DNA of 64,000 nucleotides from Psychroserpens sp. SPM9. GTDB taxonomy: Bacteria; Bacteroidota; Bacteroidia; Flavobacteriales; Flavobacteriaceae. The position numbers and the translations under genes were made by a program. The notes under the pieces are model-generated. The model worked only from the letters and a program-made list of their open reading frames with translations. It ran no database searches and had not been told where the DNA came from. The stretch covers positions 186,001-250,000 of the forward strand of contig NZ_JANZNR010000004.1 of assembly GCF_025153525.1 (NCBI RefSeq), read 5' to 3'. Shown in pieces: positions 1 through 8,246 of the stretch. Positions within the stretch are counted from its first letter, which is position 1; every line of letters starts with the position of its first letter.

Positions 1-2
1 CT

Positions 3-1181
3 GATGAAGGTGGTGTTTGGAGCGGACCAGTAAATGGTGATTATACCTATACAGTAGTAGGCGAAAATAATTGTCCGAGTGATTCTGCAATAGTGAAAGT
101 ATACGAGTATTCTAAAGCTAAAGATATTAAAGAAGAAGTAACTATTTGCAAAGGAGGTTCTTACTACTGGTCTTTAAGCGGTACCTATCATACAGGATCA
201 GATTCGCCAGTGGTATTGAATCTAGTAAATGAAAATGGATGCGATTACACTGCAACTTTAGTCATTACTGAAATTGACATACTAAGTGCAGGAGAGAATG
301 GAGCTTTAACTCTATGCTATGGTGAAACGCCAACTGAAGAAGAACTGTTTGATGCCTTAGGAGGTTCACCAAGTGAAGGTGGAATATGGAACGGACCAGT
401 TAATGATGAAGATTATGTCTATACAATTCCAGCAACAGAAACTTGTCCGTCATCATCAGCAATCGTTAAGGTTTATGAATATGCCAGAACTGAAAACATA
501 AAAGAACAAGTATCTATTTGTGCAAACGATGACTATACCTGGGCATTAGATGGTAATACTTATGATCCTGAAGATTCGCCTGTAGTTATAAATCTTTTTG
601 ATGACAATGGATGTCCTTATACAGCAACGCTTTATATACAGACTAAAAACTTAGATCCAGTTGAGCATCAATCTTATGATAACTATTGTATTCAGTATGG
701 TGTATTTGATTTACCTGGAGGTTTCCCAGAAGGAGGTTATTACTATGGACCAGGTATTATAGATAATCAAGATGGTACTTATAGTTTTAATGCTCCAGAA
801 GTTGGAGTAGGTGTCTATGGTGTTGGTTATGCTGTAATTCAGAAAAATGGTTGTGTATCTGTTACCAAGTTTAAAATTAGAGTGATGGAGTGTGATATCA
901 AGCGAATGGCTTCACCATTTGATTACAAAGCCTATCCAGTACCATTTTCTAAAGAAATCAATATCGCGTATGATTTCGATTTCGATACTGATGTTAATAT
1001 TCAGATTATGGATATTAGAGGAATGTTACTCAAGGAGGTTAATAATAAAACCTTTATTAAAGACGCCGAACAAGTAACACAGATAGATCTTTCTGATATT
1101 AATGATCAAATATTATTTGTAAGAGTTACGACTAATAAAGGAAGTGTTGTTAAAAAAATAGTTCCTTCAAATAAAAAATGA
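3..1181 (+). CDS. T9SS-exported repeat protein, 3' part only
   Basis: This frame is open from the first bases of the window, so the gene begins upstream and only about 392 C-terminal residues are visible. It contains two tandem copies of a roughly 123-residue module. The DNA around positions 6 and 375 encodes matching EGG-W-GP-VN segments, followed by paired Cys-containing strands ending in NGC-YTATL. Such Ig/SprB-like modules are common in gliding-type adhesins of Flavobacteriia. The last ~80 residues (from YPVPFSKEINI to the C-terminal VKKIVPSNKK) match a type A T9SS sorting domain, so the product is predicted to be exported across the outer membrane and anchored or released at the surface. 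The ligand is unknown. A bidirectional hairpin terminator follows directly. A bacteriolytic or enzymatic N-terminus upstream cannot be excluded. Confidence 0.85.
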   Translation, partial: DEGGVWSGPVNGDYTYTVVGENNCPSDSAIVKVYEYSKAKDIKEEVTICKGGSYYWSLSGTYHTGSDSPVVLNLVNENGCDYTATLVITEIDILSAGENGALTLCYGETPTEEELFDALGGSPSEGGIWNGPVNDEDYVYTIPATETCPSSSAIVKVYEYARTENIKEQVSICANDDYTWALDGNTYDPEDSPVVINLFDDNGCPYTATLYIQTKNLDPVEHQSYDNYCIQYGVFDLPGGFPEGGYYYGPGIIDNQDGTYSFNAPEVGVGVYGVGYAVIQKNGCVSVTKFKIRVMECDIKRMASPFDYKAYPVPFSKEINIAYDFDFDTDVNIQIMDIRGMLLKEVNNKTFIKDAEQVTQIDLSDINDQILFVRVTTNKGSVVKKIVPSNKK

Positions 1182-1224
1182 TGATTATATAATTGATTAA
1201 ATAGCGAACAATTATTTTTAAGAG

Positions 1225-1251
1225 AAAGTAGCCGTCAATAACGGCTACTTT
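1225..1251. terminator. Bidirectional intrinsic terminator
   Basis: An 11-bp perfect stem (AAAGTAGCCGT / ACGGCTACTTT) encloses the 5-base loop CAATA and is flanked by A-rich and T-rich tracts on either side. It lies between two convergent genes, so it can end transcription in both directions. Confidence 0.9.
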
Positions 1252-1258
1252 TTTGATT

Positions 1259-1897
1259 TTATACAGAACGATTAATGAGCGAGACATTCACTTCATGTAC
1301 ACCTTCAAATGGTATAATATTCAAGTTGGTTTTAAATAAATCTCGTGCTTTTTGTAATTCCAGTTCTATGCGACTCTCATTAAGGTACTCGTCATTTGTA
1401 CCATATATAAGTGATGTTTTTCCAGTGAAAAAATTAAAATCTTGTGAGCTTAATTCTTTTGGAATACCGCCTGAGTGTAAAATGAGTTGTGAGCATTGTA
1501 TTTGTCGCTTAGCCATGTAACGCATTACAACACTCACACCTTGCGAATAACCAAATAAAATTAATGTTTTGTTATGTTTTAAGAGTTGTTCATGTTCAAA
1601 AATAGCATCAAAATAGTGCATCACATTCTCGGTTTCGGCAATCGTATTTTCTTTTGTTAACCAGCTCGCACCAACATGCTTAAGTTTTGGAGCTATATAA
1701 TATTTACTTTGGGCCTGAGGTGCAATAATATAATTTTCTTCAGCATTCAGTGTTTTGAAATATTTTAAAAAATAGCGACTCAAATACCCCATGCCATGAC
1801 ATACAAACCATATGTTTTTGGTTCGAGAGCTAAGCTCATTTAAAGTTGAATAAGTATTACTTATCGTATAAGAAATTTCCTTTTCTGTAGAATTCAT
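1259..1897 (-). CDS. Alpha/beta hydrolase (esterase-like), possible MenH substitute
   Basis: This is a cytoplasmic serine hydrolase of 212 residues. The nucleophile elbow GYSQG puts Ser at 118, the acid is probably Asp169 in GTNDE, and His201 in GVHE completes the triad. An oxyanion HG motif (CHGMG) sits near residue 34. The layout resembles the phospholipase/carboxylesterase branch of the superfamily. It is divergent from menI-menF, whose start lies only 40 bases away. No other alpha/beta hydrolase accompanies the men genes, and the pathway needs MenH (SHCHC synthase, itself an alpha/beta hydrolase), so a MenH role is possible. That is an inference from position only; sequence-wise it looks like a general esterase. 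Confidence 0.8.
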   Translation of the reverse strand: MNSTEKEISYTISNTYSTLNELSSRTKNIWFVCHGMGYLSRYFLKYFKTLNAEENYIIAPQAQSKYYIAPKLKHVGASWLTKENTIAETENVMHYFDAIFEHEQLLKHNKTLILFGYSQGVSVVMRYMAKRQIQCSQLILHSGGIPKELSSQDFNFFTGKTSLIYGTNDEYLNESRIELELQKARDLFKTNLNIIPFEGVHEVNVSLINRSV

Positions 1898-1901
1898 TTT
1901 G

Positions 1902-1909
1902 TACTTTTG
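1902..1909 (+). promoter_or_regulatory. Candidate -7 element for menI-menF
   Basis: TACTTTTG matches the flavobacterial TAnnTTTG element 28 bases before the menI start. No convincing TTG -33 element is visible, so the call rests on the -7 box and its position. Confidence 0.45.
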
Positions 1910-1937
1910 TTAGCGATTTTAAAAATACAGTATTTCT

Positions 1938-2363
1938 ATGCAATTATCTAAAGAAGCGGTTTTGGCAAAAGCTAATGCAGTAAGTAAAAACACCTTAATG
2001 GAAACTCTAAATATCGAAATGGTCGATTATGGCGACAGTTTTTTAGTAGCCCGAATGCCTGTGAATTCAAGAGTTTATCAGCCTGATGGTGTTTTACATG
2101 GTGGAGCGACAGCTGCTTTAGCAGAAAGTGTTGGTAGTTTTGCTTCGTTTATTTTTATGGATGTTGATAAGCTTTTTGTACGCGGTTTAGAAATCACAGC
2201 CAATCATTTAAAAAGCGTTTCAGAAGGTTACGTTTATGCTAAAGCGACATTTTTGCACAAAGGAAGAACCACACAATTACTGGATATTAGAGTAACCGAT
2301 GACCATGATAATTTGGTCTCCATTTGTAGGTTGTCAACCATTTCACTACCCAAGAAGAGTTAA
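1938..2363 (+). CDS. menI: Hotdog-fold thioesterase, probable DHNA-CoA hydrolase
   Basis: This is a 141-residue PaaI/YdiI-type hotdog thioesterase. The signature LHGGATAALAESVGS contains the HGG turn and the catalytic-helix glutamate. E. coli YdiI and its relatives hydrolyse 1,4-dihydroxy-2-naphthoyl-CoA to DHNA in menaquinone synthesis. The next gene, menF, starts 3 bases after the stop, which suggests co-transcription and supports the MenI assignment over a generic acyl-CoA thioesterase. The product is cytoplasmic with no signal peptide. Substrate identity is inferred from context; the fold assignment is firm. Confidence 0.85.
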   Translation: MQLSKEAVLAKANAVSKNTLMETLNIEMVDYGDSFLVARMPVNSRVYQPDGVLHGGATAALAESVGSFASFIFMDVDKLFVRGLEITANHLKSVSEGYVYAKATFLHKGRTTQLLDIRVTDDHDNLVSICRLSTISLPKKS

Positions 2364-2366
2364 TGC

Positions 2367-3482
2367 ATGCTTCAACAGGATTTTTTTTCACATATTACTT
2401 CTCATTATCAATTGCAATTACCTTTTGTAGCTTATAGACATCCTAATACGTCAACTCTAAAGGGACTCTTACAAACGAATCTTAAGGTGAATTATGTTGA
2501 TGATTTTGATGATAGCGGATTTGTATTTTCGCCTTTTAATTCTGAAGATAAGACGGTTATTTTTTCTGCGGAAGATTGTAAAAGTATCCAGGCAGAACAA
2601 GAGTTTTCTTCAGATATATTCGATTCTGAAACACCTTCCGTTACTTCAAATATAACATCTGATGCTCATATGCAATTGGTTCAAAAAGGCATCGATGCTA
2701 TTCTAGAACATCAGTTTGAAAAAGTAGTACTTTCTAGAGTTGAACCGATAGCAATTTCCGAAGCGCATCCCATACACATTTTTCAGTCTTTATTAAAAAA
2801 ATACAGTTCGGCATTCATTTATATTTGGTACCATCCCAATATTGGTCTGTGGTTGGGAGCAACGCCTGAAACTTTACTTCAGGTTGAAGGGCAACGGTTT
2901 AAAACCATGTCTTTGGCAGGAACTCAGGTTTATAAAAATTCGTTGGAAGTAGACTGGGATTCAAAAAACCTTGAAGAGCAAAAGGTGGTTACAATGTTCA
3001 TTAAAAATCAATTAACACCTTTTGTAGATCAACTTATAGTAGCACCAACAACTACGGTTAAAGCTGGTCAATTACTGCATTTACAATCTAAAATTTCGGG
3101 TCGATTAAAATCTGGAAATTTAAAAGAAGTCATTTTTGCATTGCATCCAACACCTGCAGTTTGCGGACTGCCTAAAAATGAAACAAAAGCTTTTATTTTG
3201 GAGCATGAAAATTATCAACGCGAATTTTATACGGGTTTTTTAGGGGAACTCAATTTTAAAACTGCAAAAACCAGAAATACGAATCGCCGTAATGTTGAAA
3301 ATAATGCCTACGGAATTGTCCAGAATCAAAGCCGACTTTATGTGAATTTACGCTGTATGCAGATTAAAGATAACAAAGCTTTAATCTATGTGGGAGGCGG
3401 TATTACCAAAGATTCTAATCCGCAGTCTGAATGGAAAGAAACCCAACAGAAGCTTCACACGATGGCTTCGGTTTTATCTTAA
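2367..3482 (+). CDS. menF: Isochorismate synthase
   Basis: This chorismate-utilising enzyme (371 aa) converts chorismate to isochorismate, the entry step of menaquinone synthesis. Family hallmarks are visible: the KVVLSR segment, the LGATPETL motif, the TMSLAGT motif, HPTPAVCGLPK, and the C-terminal IYVGGGITKDSNP followed by EW. These include the residues that bind Mg and activate water. The N-terminal third is poorly conserved, as usual for MenF/EntC. It follows menI with a 3-base gap, so the two are probably one transcript. No siderophore genes are nearby, which argues for MenF rather than EntC. The 3' end overlaps the opposing PAP2 gene by 4 bases. Confidence 0.93.
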   Translation: MLQQDFFSHITSHYQLQLPFVAYRHPNTSTLKGLLQTNLKVNYVDDFDDSGFVFSPFNSEDKTVIFSAEDCKSIQAEQEFSSDIFDSETPSVTSNITSDAHMQLVQKGIDAILEHQFEKVVLSRVEPIAISEAHPIHIFQSLLKKYSSAFIYIWYHPNIGLWLGATPETLLQVEGQRFKTMSLAGTQVYKNSLEVDWDSKNLEEQKVVTMFIKNQLTPFVDQLIVAPTTTVKAGQLLHLQSKISGRLKSGNLKEVIFALHPTPAVCGLPKNETKAFILEHENYQREFYTGFLGELNFKTAKTRNTNRRNVENNAYGIVQNQSRLYVNLRCMQIKDNKALIYVGGGITKDSNPQSEWKETQQKLHTMASVLS

Positions 3483-4222
3483 AATTTAATCGCTAAATAA
3501 AGTCCTTTTTGTTCTGAGGTTATTTGCGGTATTAAAACGACTTGATCATTTACTTTAAATGGATTCCACGCAAAGAGATAATCAAAATGATAAACGAGTT
3601 TTGTAATACCAATACCAATTCCAGCTCCAAGTAATACATCTGAAAGCCAATGCTCATTTTTAGCAATTCTCAAATAGGCTGTTGTCGTTGCAAACAGATA
3701 CCCACTGTATGCGAGTAGCGGTTTGGTGTCTTTAAACTCTTCGTACAAAACAGTTGCCGAAGAAAAGGCATAGGCTGTATGTGCCGAAGGAAATGCATTT
3801 CTATTGGAGCCACTGGGTCTTGTTTTTTCTATTTCGCGCTTTAATTTTGTGGTAATTAAATCTGTAAGCACTAACGAAATTGTCGCATTTTTAGTTTGAT
3901 CAAACCAATGATTTTTAGATTCAACACCAACGATATCTGCAATATACATTTGAGCAAGAGGCGCAAATCGTGTATAATCATCGATAGAAGTGTCAAAATC
4001 GTCACTAATTTCCTTACGGAAATCTTTTTGAAAATTAATTTCAAAATCACTTCTTGTTAATACTAATGATGACCCAATCAACAAACTGGGAATTATAGCT
4101 TTTTTTAGCAAGTGTTTTGAGCGTGTTTTTTTTATGATGGAATCGTTTTGAGCATGTGTTTGATATAAAGGAGCAATCAAAAGCAGTAATAGAAACTGTT
4201 TTGTAAATTGTGTTTTTAGCAT
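3479..4222 (-). CDS. PAP2-family phosphatase, exported
   Basis: This is a 247-residue type 2 phosphatidic acid phosphatase-like protein. The tripartite motif is visible: KREIEKTRPSG, then FPSAHTAYAFS, then LRIAKNEHWLSDVLLG with the catalytic His. An N-terminal hydrophobic segment ending THA-Q looks like a signal peptide, so the active site should face the periplasm or lie in the outer membrane. The C-terminus is beta-like and ends in Phe (YLAIKF), reminiscent of outer-membrane strands. Its start overlaps the end of the GT9 gene by 7 bases, so it is the last gene of a PAP2-GT9-PAP2 operon. Likely substrates are lipid A, undecaprenyl or phospholipid phosphates; which one cannot be read from sequence. 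Confidence 0.88.
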   Translation of the reverse strand: MLKTQFTKQFLLLLLIAPLYQTHAQNDSIIKKTRSKHLLKKAIIPSLLIGSSLVLTRSDFEINFQKDFRKEISDDFDTSIDDYTRFAPLAQMYIADIVGVESKNHWFDQTKNATISLVLTDLITTKLKREIEKTRPSGSNRNAFPSAHTAYAFSSATVLYEEFKDTKPLLAYSGYLFATTTAYLRIAKNEHWLSDVLLGAGIGIGITKLVYHFDYLFAWNPFKVNDQVVLIPQITSEQKGLYLAIKF

Positions 4223-5286
4223 ATTACCATGTGATGATTTAGTTTTTTATCAATAATCTCTAAGCATGCGTCGTAATCTGTATTGTTAGTATCGATATAA
4301 TCACTTGTAGAATTATAAGGTTTATACTTTTGCGGATTGCTAACGGAAAACAAACCAATAGTAGTTGTTTGCGAAGCACTGGCGAGATGCATAATACCAC
4401 TGTCGGCACCAATAAATAGTTTTGTATGAGCTATGACAGATGCAATGTCTCTAATGTTTTTGCTGTAAAAACTAGAAGTAGCAAAATCAATTTTTGAAAC
4501 ATTCTCTATGGGAAGTATTTCTAAAATATTATAACTGTCTCCATATTTGACTTTTAATTTCTCATAAAAAGTTAGCCACCATTGATTCGAATAGCATTTA
4601 CTTCCTGTTGCATAAGTAAAAATTGAGATGGTATTTTTTTCAGGTCGTTCAACTAGTTTTGTTAGCATTTTATTTCCGTTTGATAATTCTTTGTCATTTA
4701 ATTTTAAATTTAAATCTGGAATGGAATCCATGAGAATCGTATAACCGATTTGATTTAGGTAGTGTCTCAGATTATAAACTGTTTGCTTTGCCATGTGACA
4801 ATAATCGTCTTCAGTAGGTGTTTCAGAATCAGACACTAGTCTACCAAAAACTTTATATTTTGCATTTGATAAGTAAGTAAGGATTTTTCCAGAAGAAGAC
4901 CCTTCATCTCCATTAATAGCTAAATCGTATTTTTTAGTTTTAACGGAAAAGAAAATCTTAAGATACTTAAATAATTCTTTAAATGGTTTTCTTGGTAAGA
5001 TTATTATGTTGCGAATATGTAGATATTCTTGTAGGATTGGTTTCGCTATACTTCCTTTTACAATGACATCTATTTCACATTCTGGAAAAAGAGTTACCAG
5101 TTCTTGGATTAGCGGTGTAATTAAAAGGATATTGCCTAGCCTTTGATTAGGCCGATTGATAAGAATTGTTTTAATCTCAGTTTTTTGAGTTCCTTTTACT
5201 TTTTTATAGTAATGAGATTTCCCAATATTTTGTGTGAGTTTGGGCATTAGTTTTTTTCTAATTTTATCGGCTTTCTTTAGTATCAT
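4216..5286 (-). CDS. Glycosyltransferase family 9 (heptosyltransferase-like)
   Basis: This 356-residue protein has the GT9 / ADP-heptose:LPS heptosyltransferase layout. Near the N-terminus is NQRLGNILLITPLI, the GT9 counterpart of the RxGD-TP motif. A C-terminal nucleotide-sugar site reads LFIGADSGIMHLASA. There is no signal peptide, so it acts on the cytoplasmic face, where LPS core sugars are added. It lies between two PAP2 phosphatase genes (4-base gap upstream, 7-base overlap downstream). That points to a module remodelling lipid A or a lipid-linked glycan. The donor sugar is unknown, and assignment as a true heptosyltransferase is not supported. Confidence 0.85.
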   Translation of the reverse strand: MILKKADKIRKKLMPKLTQNIGKSHYYKKVKGTQKTEIKTILINRPNQRLGNILLITPLIQELVTLFPECEIDVIVKGSIAKPILQEYLHIRNIIILPRKPFKELFKYLKIFFSVKTKKYDLAINGDEGSSSGKILTYLSNAKYKVFGRLVSDSETPTEDDYCHMAKQTVYNLRHYLNQIGYTILMDSIPDLNLKLNDKELSNGNKMLTKLVERPEKNTISIFTYATGSKCYSNQWWLTFYEKLKVKYGDSYNILEILPIENVSKIDFATSSFYSKNIRDIASVIAHTKLFIGADSGIMHLASASQTTTIGLFSVSNPQKYKPYNSTSDYIDTNNTDYDACLEIIDKKLNHHMVIC

Positions 5287-5290
5287 GATT

Positions 5291-5890
5291 TTAAAATTTA
5301 TAAATTATACCAACAGAGTAGTAGTTATTATTACTGTTAAAGGTTAGTTTTATTCGTTCTTTTTGATGTTCTGATGTAAAGAGATAAGAGCTTCCAACGC
5401 CCGAAATGATACCACCTAAAACATCAAACCAATCATGTCTATCATTTATTCCTTCAACTCTACTAAAAGCCACGAAACTAGCTATTGCATAAGCTGGAAT
5501 ACCATATTTCCAACCATATCGACGTTGTAAAAAAGACGCACCTTGAAAAGCAAAAGAGGTATGACCTGATGGGAACGCATGTCCGTCTGTAGCGCCATCC
5601 GGACGATCTTTATTAATGGCAAATTTTAATAAATAAGTTGCAAGTAAGTTTGTACTAGCTGCTTTTATATATTGCCAACCACCTTTTGTGTCGTTATGAG
5701 TTAGTATTAAAACCACTGAGGCTACAGCAGGTAAATATTGCCCATAGTCACCCATTTGTTCTATGGTTTGCTCTGTTCGGATTTCTGCTAAAGATTCAAT
5801 TTCTTGAGCTTTGCTAGACGTTGATAAAAGTGAAAAACAAAACAGAAGGATTGCTATTCTAAGGCTTCTGTTGCTTTTTGGTGAAAACAT
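5291..5890 (-). CDS. PAP2-family phosphatase, exported (second paralogue)
   Basis: This 199-residue exported PAP2 phosphatase carries NKDRPDGATDG, AFPSGHTSFAFQ and SRVEGINDRHDWFDVLGG, the three conserved motifs with the two His residues. An N-terminal signal peptide ends around SKAQE. Like its paralogue two genes downstream, it ends in a beta-like segment with terminal Phe (VGIIYKF). It is the first gene of the PAP2-GT9-PAP2 operon; an AAGGAA-type ribosome site lies before the ATG. Immediately upstream (258 bases) is the histidine kinase gene of a two-component system. This recalls proteobacterial ColRS/PmrAB-controlled lipid A phosphatases, but regulation here is inferred. Confidence 0.88.
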   Translation of the reverse strand: MFSPKSNRSLRIAILLFCFSLLSTSSKAQEIESLAEIRTEQTIEQMGDYGQYLPAVASVVLILTHNDTKGGWQYIKAASTNLLATYLLKFAINKDRPDGATDGHAFPSGHTSFAFQGASFLQRRYGWKYGIPAYAIASFVAFSRVEGINDRHDWFDVLGGIISGVGSSYLFTSEHQKERIKLTFNSNNNYYSVGIIYKF

Positions 5891-5923
5891 TTTATTCCTT
5901 TATTGATAAAGTAAATGTTTGGT

Positions 5924-5952
5924 ATAAGCGTCTTATTTTTTAGTTATAAGAC
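5924..5952. promoter_or_regulatory. Inverted repeat upstream of the PAP2-GT9-PAP2 operon
   Basis: GTCTTAT (5930-5936) and ATAAGAC (5946-5952) form a perfect 7-bp inverted repeat with a 9-base spacer. A further ATAAG at 5924-5928 pairs with the left arm and is a direct repeat of the right arm at a 22-base period. The element starts 34 bases before the PAP2 start. It is AT-rich and lacks a T-tract after the stem in the operon direction, so an operator is likelier than a terminator. Confidence 0.4.
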
Positions 5953-6148
5953 AAAAATGAGAAGTGAATCTTTATGAATTTTAAAGCAATTCTAAAGGAA
6001 ATTTAAAGTTCTAGTTTTGTGATATTTAATATGCTGTAATCCAGGCTTTTGCTATGTTTAGTGTCAGCATTATTTTTATTTTAAACAGGCAGTTGCCTTT
6101 TAATTTAGTAGGATAAAAACTTCGAAGCAATCGATAGGTTCTATTATA

Positions 6149-7405
6149 CTATTTAAAAGCAATAGAGAAGTAATGCCTTTGATTTTCAAACGTATAACTG
6201 ATTTTATAATCGTACAAAGCGCATATTTTTTTTACGATGGCTAAACCTAATCCTGAAGATTTTTGCAAACCACTTTCTTTATAAAATCGGTCAAATATCT
6301 TTTCAGGATTTTTTATAGGATGATTTCCAGCGTTACTAACAGTAAGTATATTATCGGTCATGGCAACTTCAATAGGTTGCTCATCGTCACTATATTTAAT
6401 AGCATTACTTAAAAGATTATTACATAGAATTTCTGCTAAATGGGGATTCATTTTTACAAATGAATTTTCATTCACATTTAACACGATGCTATGATTAGAG
6501 ATACCATCAAAACTGTTCTTTAGGTTTTGTAATAGATGTTTAAAGTTAACTGATGCTTTTTCAGAAAACTGATCGTTATCAATTTTTGCTAATAAAATAA
6601 GATGTTTATTAAGTTGCGTTAATCGTTTAATATCCTTTTGGATTGATGTTAGCTCGATGTATTGTTTATCATTAATATTATTTTCATTAATGATATTTTC
6701 AATTTTAGCTTGAATTATAGCCAAGGGTGTCTGAGATTCGTGAGACACGTTTTCTGTAAACTGTTTGAGACTGCTATAATCGGCATTAATTTTTTTAAAA
6801 AGTGTATTAAGCTGAAGGTTTAATTCATTAAACTCATTAATATTGGAAGTGTCAAATGTTATATTTTGTCTTGATTCTAATGAGAAGTTTTTAAGTTTAT
6901 TAAGGCTGTTAAAAAAAGGAAGCCAAAGACGTTTATTATAAGATTTATTTATAAAAAACAGGATAATAAATGCTAATGCTAAAATCGACAAAAAAGAAAT
7001 AATGATTCCTAAAAGTAAATCTTCAGATTCTATAACCAATGTTCGGGCTTTTATTTCGTATATCTCATTGTTTATTTGCTTTGAGATTGTTAACTCTTTA
7101 AATAATTCTACTTCATTTTGTCTGGGATCAAAAATTAAAGTGTCTTTCAGGGTTTCAGGATTTAAATTTTCAACCCTTTGAATGTCCATTACAGGTTGAA
7201 TTGGAGATAGTTTCGTGCCTTTTTTTAAGTTCTCTTCTATAAATGCGACCTGAGAATACAATTCTTCTTCTATTTCTTCATTTAATAAGTCACGTGTATA
7301 AATGTATAACGCCGAAGCGGTAAACACCATAAGTCCCGCACTCATGAGTAAAAAATTAGTAGATGTTTTTCGTAGTAAATTATATGTTTTGGTTTGTGCT
7401 TTCAT
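6149..7405 (-). CDS. Sensor histidine kinase
   Basis: This 418-residue membrane kinase has a transmembrane helix at about 16-36, a ~95-residue periplasmic loop and a second helix at about 131-153, followed by a linker, HisKA and HATPase_c. The phospho-acceptor His222 lies in NVSHESQTPLA; the N box is CNNLLSNAIKYS and the G2 box is SGLGLAIVKK. The start ATG directly abuts the stop codon of the response-regulator gene, so translation is probably coupled. The next gene in the same direction is a PAP2 phosphatase, suggesting an envelope-lipid stimulus or output. The signal is unknown. Confidence 0.95.
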   Translation of the reverse strand: MKAQTKTYNLLRKTSTNFLLMSAGLMVFTASALYIYTRDLLNEEIEEELYSQVAFIEENLKKGTKLSPIQPVMDIQRVENLNPETLKDTLIFDPRQNEVELFKELTISKQINNEIYEIKARTLVIESEDLLLGIIISFLSILALAFIILFFINKSYNKRLWLPFFNSLNKLKNFSLESRQNITFDTSNINEFNELNLQLNTLFKKINADYSSLKQFTENVSHESQTPLAIIQAKIENIINENNINDKQYIELTSIQKDIKRLTQLNKHLILLAKIDNDQFSEKASVNFKHLLQNLKNSFDGISNHSIVLNVNENSFVKMNPHLAEILCNNLLSNAIKYSDDEQPIEVAMTDNILTVSNAGNHPIKNPEKIFDRFYKESGLQKSSGLGLAIVKKICALYDYKISYTFENQRHYFSIAFK

Positions 7406-8080
7406 CTACTCAGCTAGAAATTTGTAACCAGACCCATAAGCAGTTTTGATATATCGACTCCCAGCATCTTTAAGTTTTTTTCTTAGGTTATTAATGTGAA
7501 CATAAATAAAATCAAAATTATCAAGAAGATCACTATGATCTCCCCAAAGGTGTTCGGCGATAATTTCCTTAGAAAGCACACGGCCTTGATTTGAAATAAA
7601 AAATAATAGTAAATCGTATTCTTTTCTGGTTAGATTGATAGCAACATCATCAACATAAGCCGTTCTGGAACGTGTATTTACAGATATTTCATAAAACCTA
7701 ATAGTATCATGACCCCCAAACTTTCCTCGTCTCAATACGGCCTTAATTCTAGAGTTGAGCTCTGCAAGATGGAAAGGTTTTGTAATATAATCGTCAGCAC
7801 CCAAATCTAAACCTTCAAGTTTATTTTCTAAAGAGCTATTAGCAGAAATAATAATGACTCCAATCTTTTTGTTTTCCTTTTTTATAATTCTGAGAATATC
7901 TAAACCACTGCCAGTTTCTAAATTAATATCCAGAATAATAACATCATAGTCGTACAGTTCTATTTTCTCCTGAGCTTCATAAAAGTCTGATGCCACTTCA
8001 CAAACGTTTCCATCACTCTGTAAATAGAGTTGTATAGAATGCTGCAAGGCAATTTCATCTTCAGCTATTAGTATTTTCAT
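7406..8080 (-). CDS. OmpR/PhoB-family response regulator
   Basis: This 224-residue regulator has an N-terminal receiver domain with acidic pocket ED at 7-8, phospho-acceptor Asp51 (VIILDINLE) and the conserved Lys in ITKPF. The C-terminal winged-helix domain (from about residue 130) carries the typical LTRKEYDLL and YVHINNLRKKL segments. Its stop codon is immediately followed by the ATG of the kinase. The upstream spacer (8081-8246) is shared with divergent menD. Likely targets are its own operon and the downstream PAP2-GT9-PAP2 genes; the inverted repeat at 5924-5952 is a candidate site. Confidence 0.95.
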   Translation of the reverse strand: MKILIAEDEIALQHSIQLYLQSDGNVCEVASDFYEAQEKIELYDYDVIILDINLETGSGLDILRIIKKENKKIGVIIISANSSLENKLEGLDLGADDYITKPFHLAELNSRIKAVLRRGKFGGHDTIRFYEISVNTRSRTAYVDDVAINLTRKEYDLLLFFISNQGRVLSKEIIAEHLWGDHSDLLDNFDFIYVHINNLRKKLKDAGSRYIKTAYGSGYKFLAE

Positions 8081-8231
8081 AAGCTTAAAAAAACTAAATT
8101 ACATTTAAATTCTAAGTAAAAGTTAAAGCGCTTATATTTTAATTGAAAAGTCTAAAAAAGAATTCATAACATTTAGTAAAAAGTGATTGAAATTGCTGTA
8201 ATTATAGTTTCCAAAAATTAAGTATTCGTTT

Positions 8232-8239
8232 TATATTTG
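8232..8239 (+). promoter_or_regulatory. Candidate -7 element for menD
   Basis: TATATTTG is a perfect TAnnTTTG element ending 7 bases before the menD ATG. The leader would therefore be almost absent. No well-spaced TTG -33 box was found. Confidence 0.5.
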
Positions 8240-8246
8240 TAGTTCT

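Noticed and set aside
6087-6098. AGGCA-GT-TGCCT hairpin after the kinase gene
   Set aside because: The 5-bp stem lacks a T-tract in the kinase direction; it may be a weak terminator but cannot be supported.
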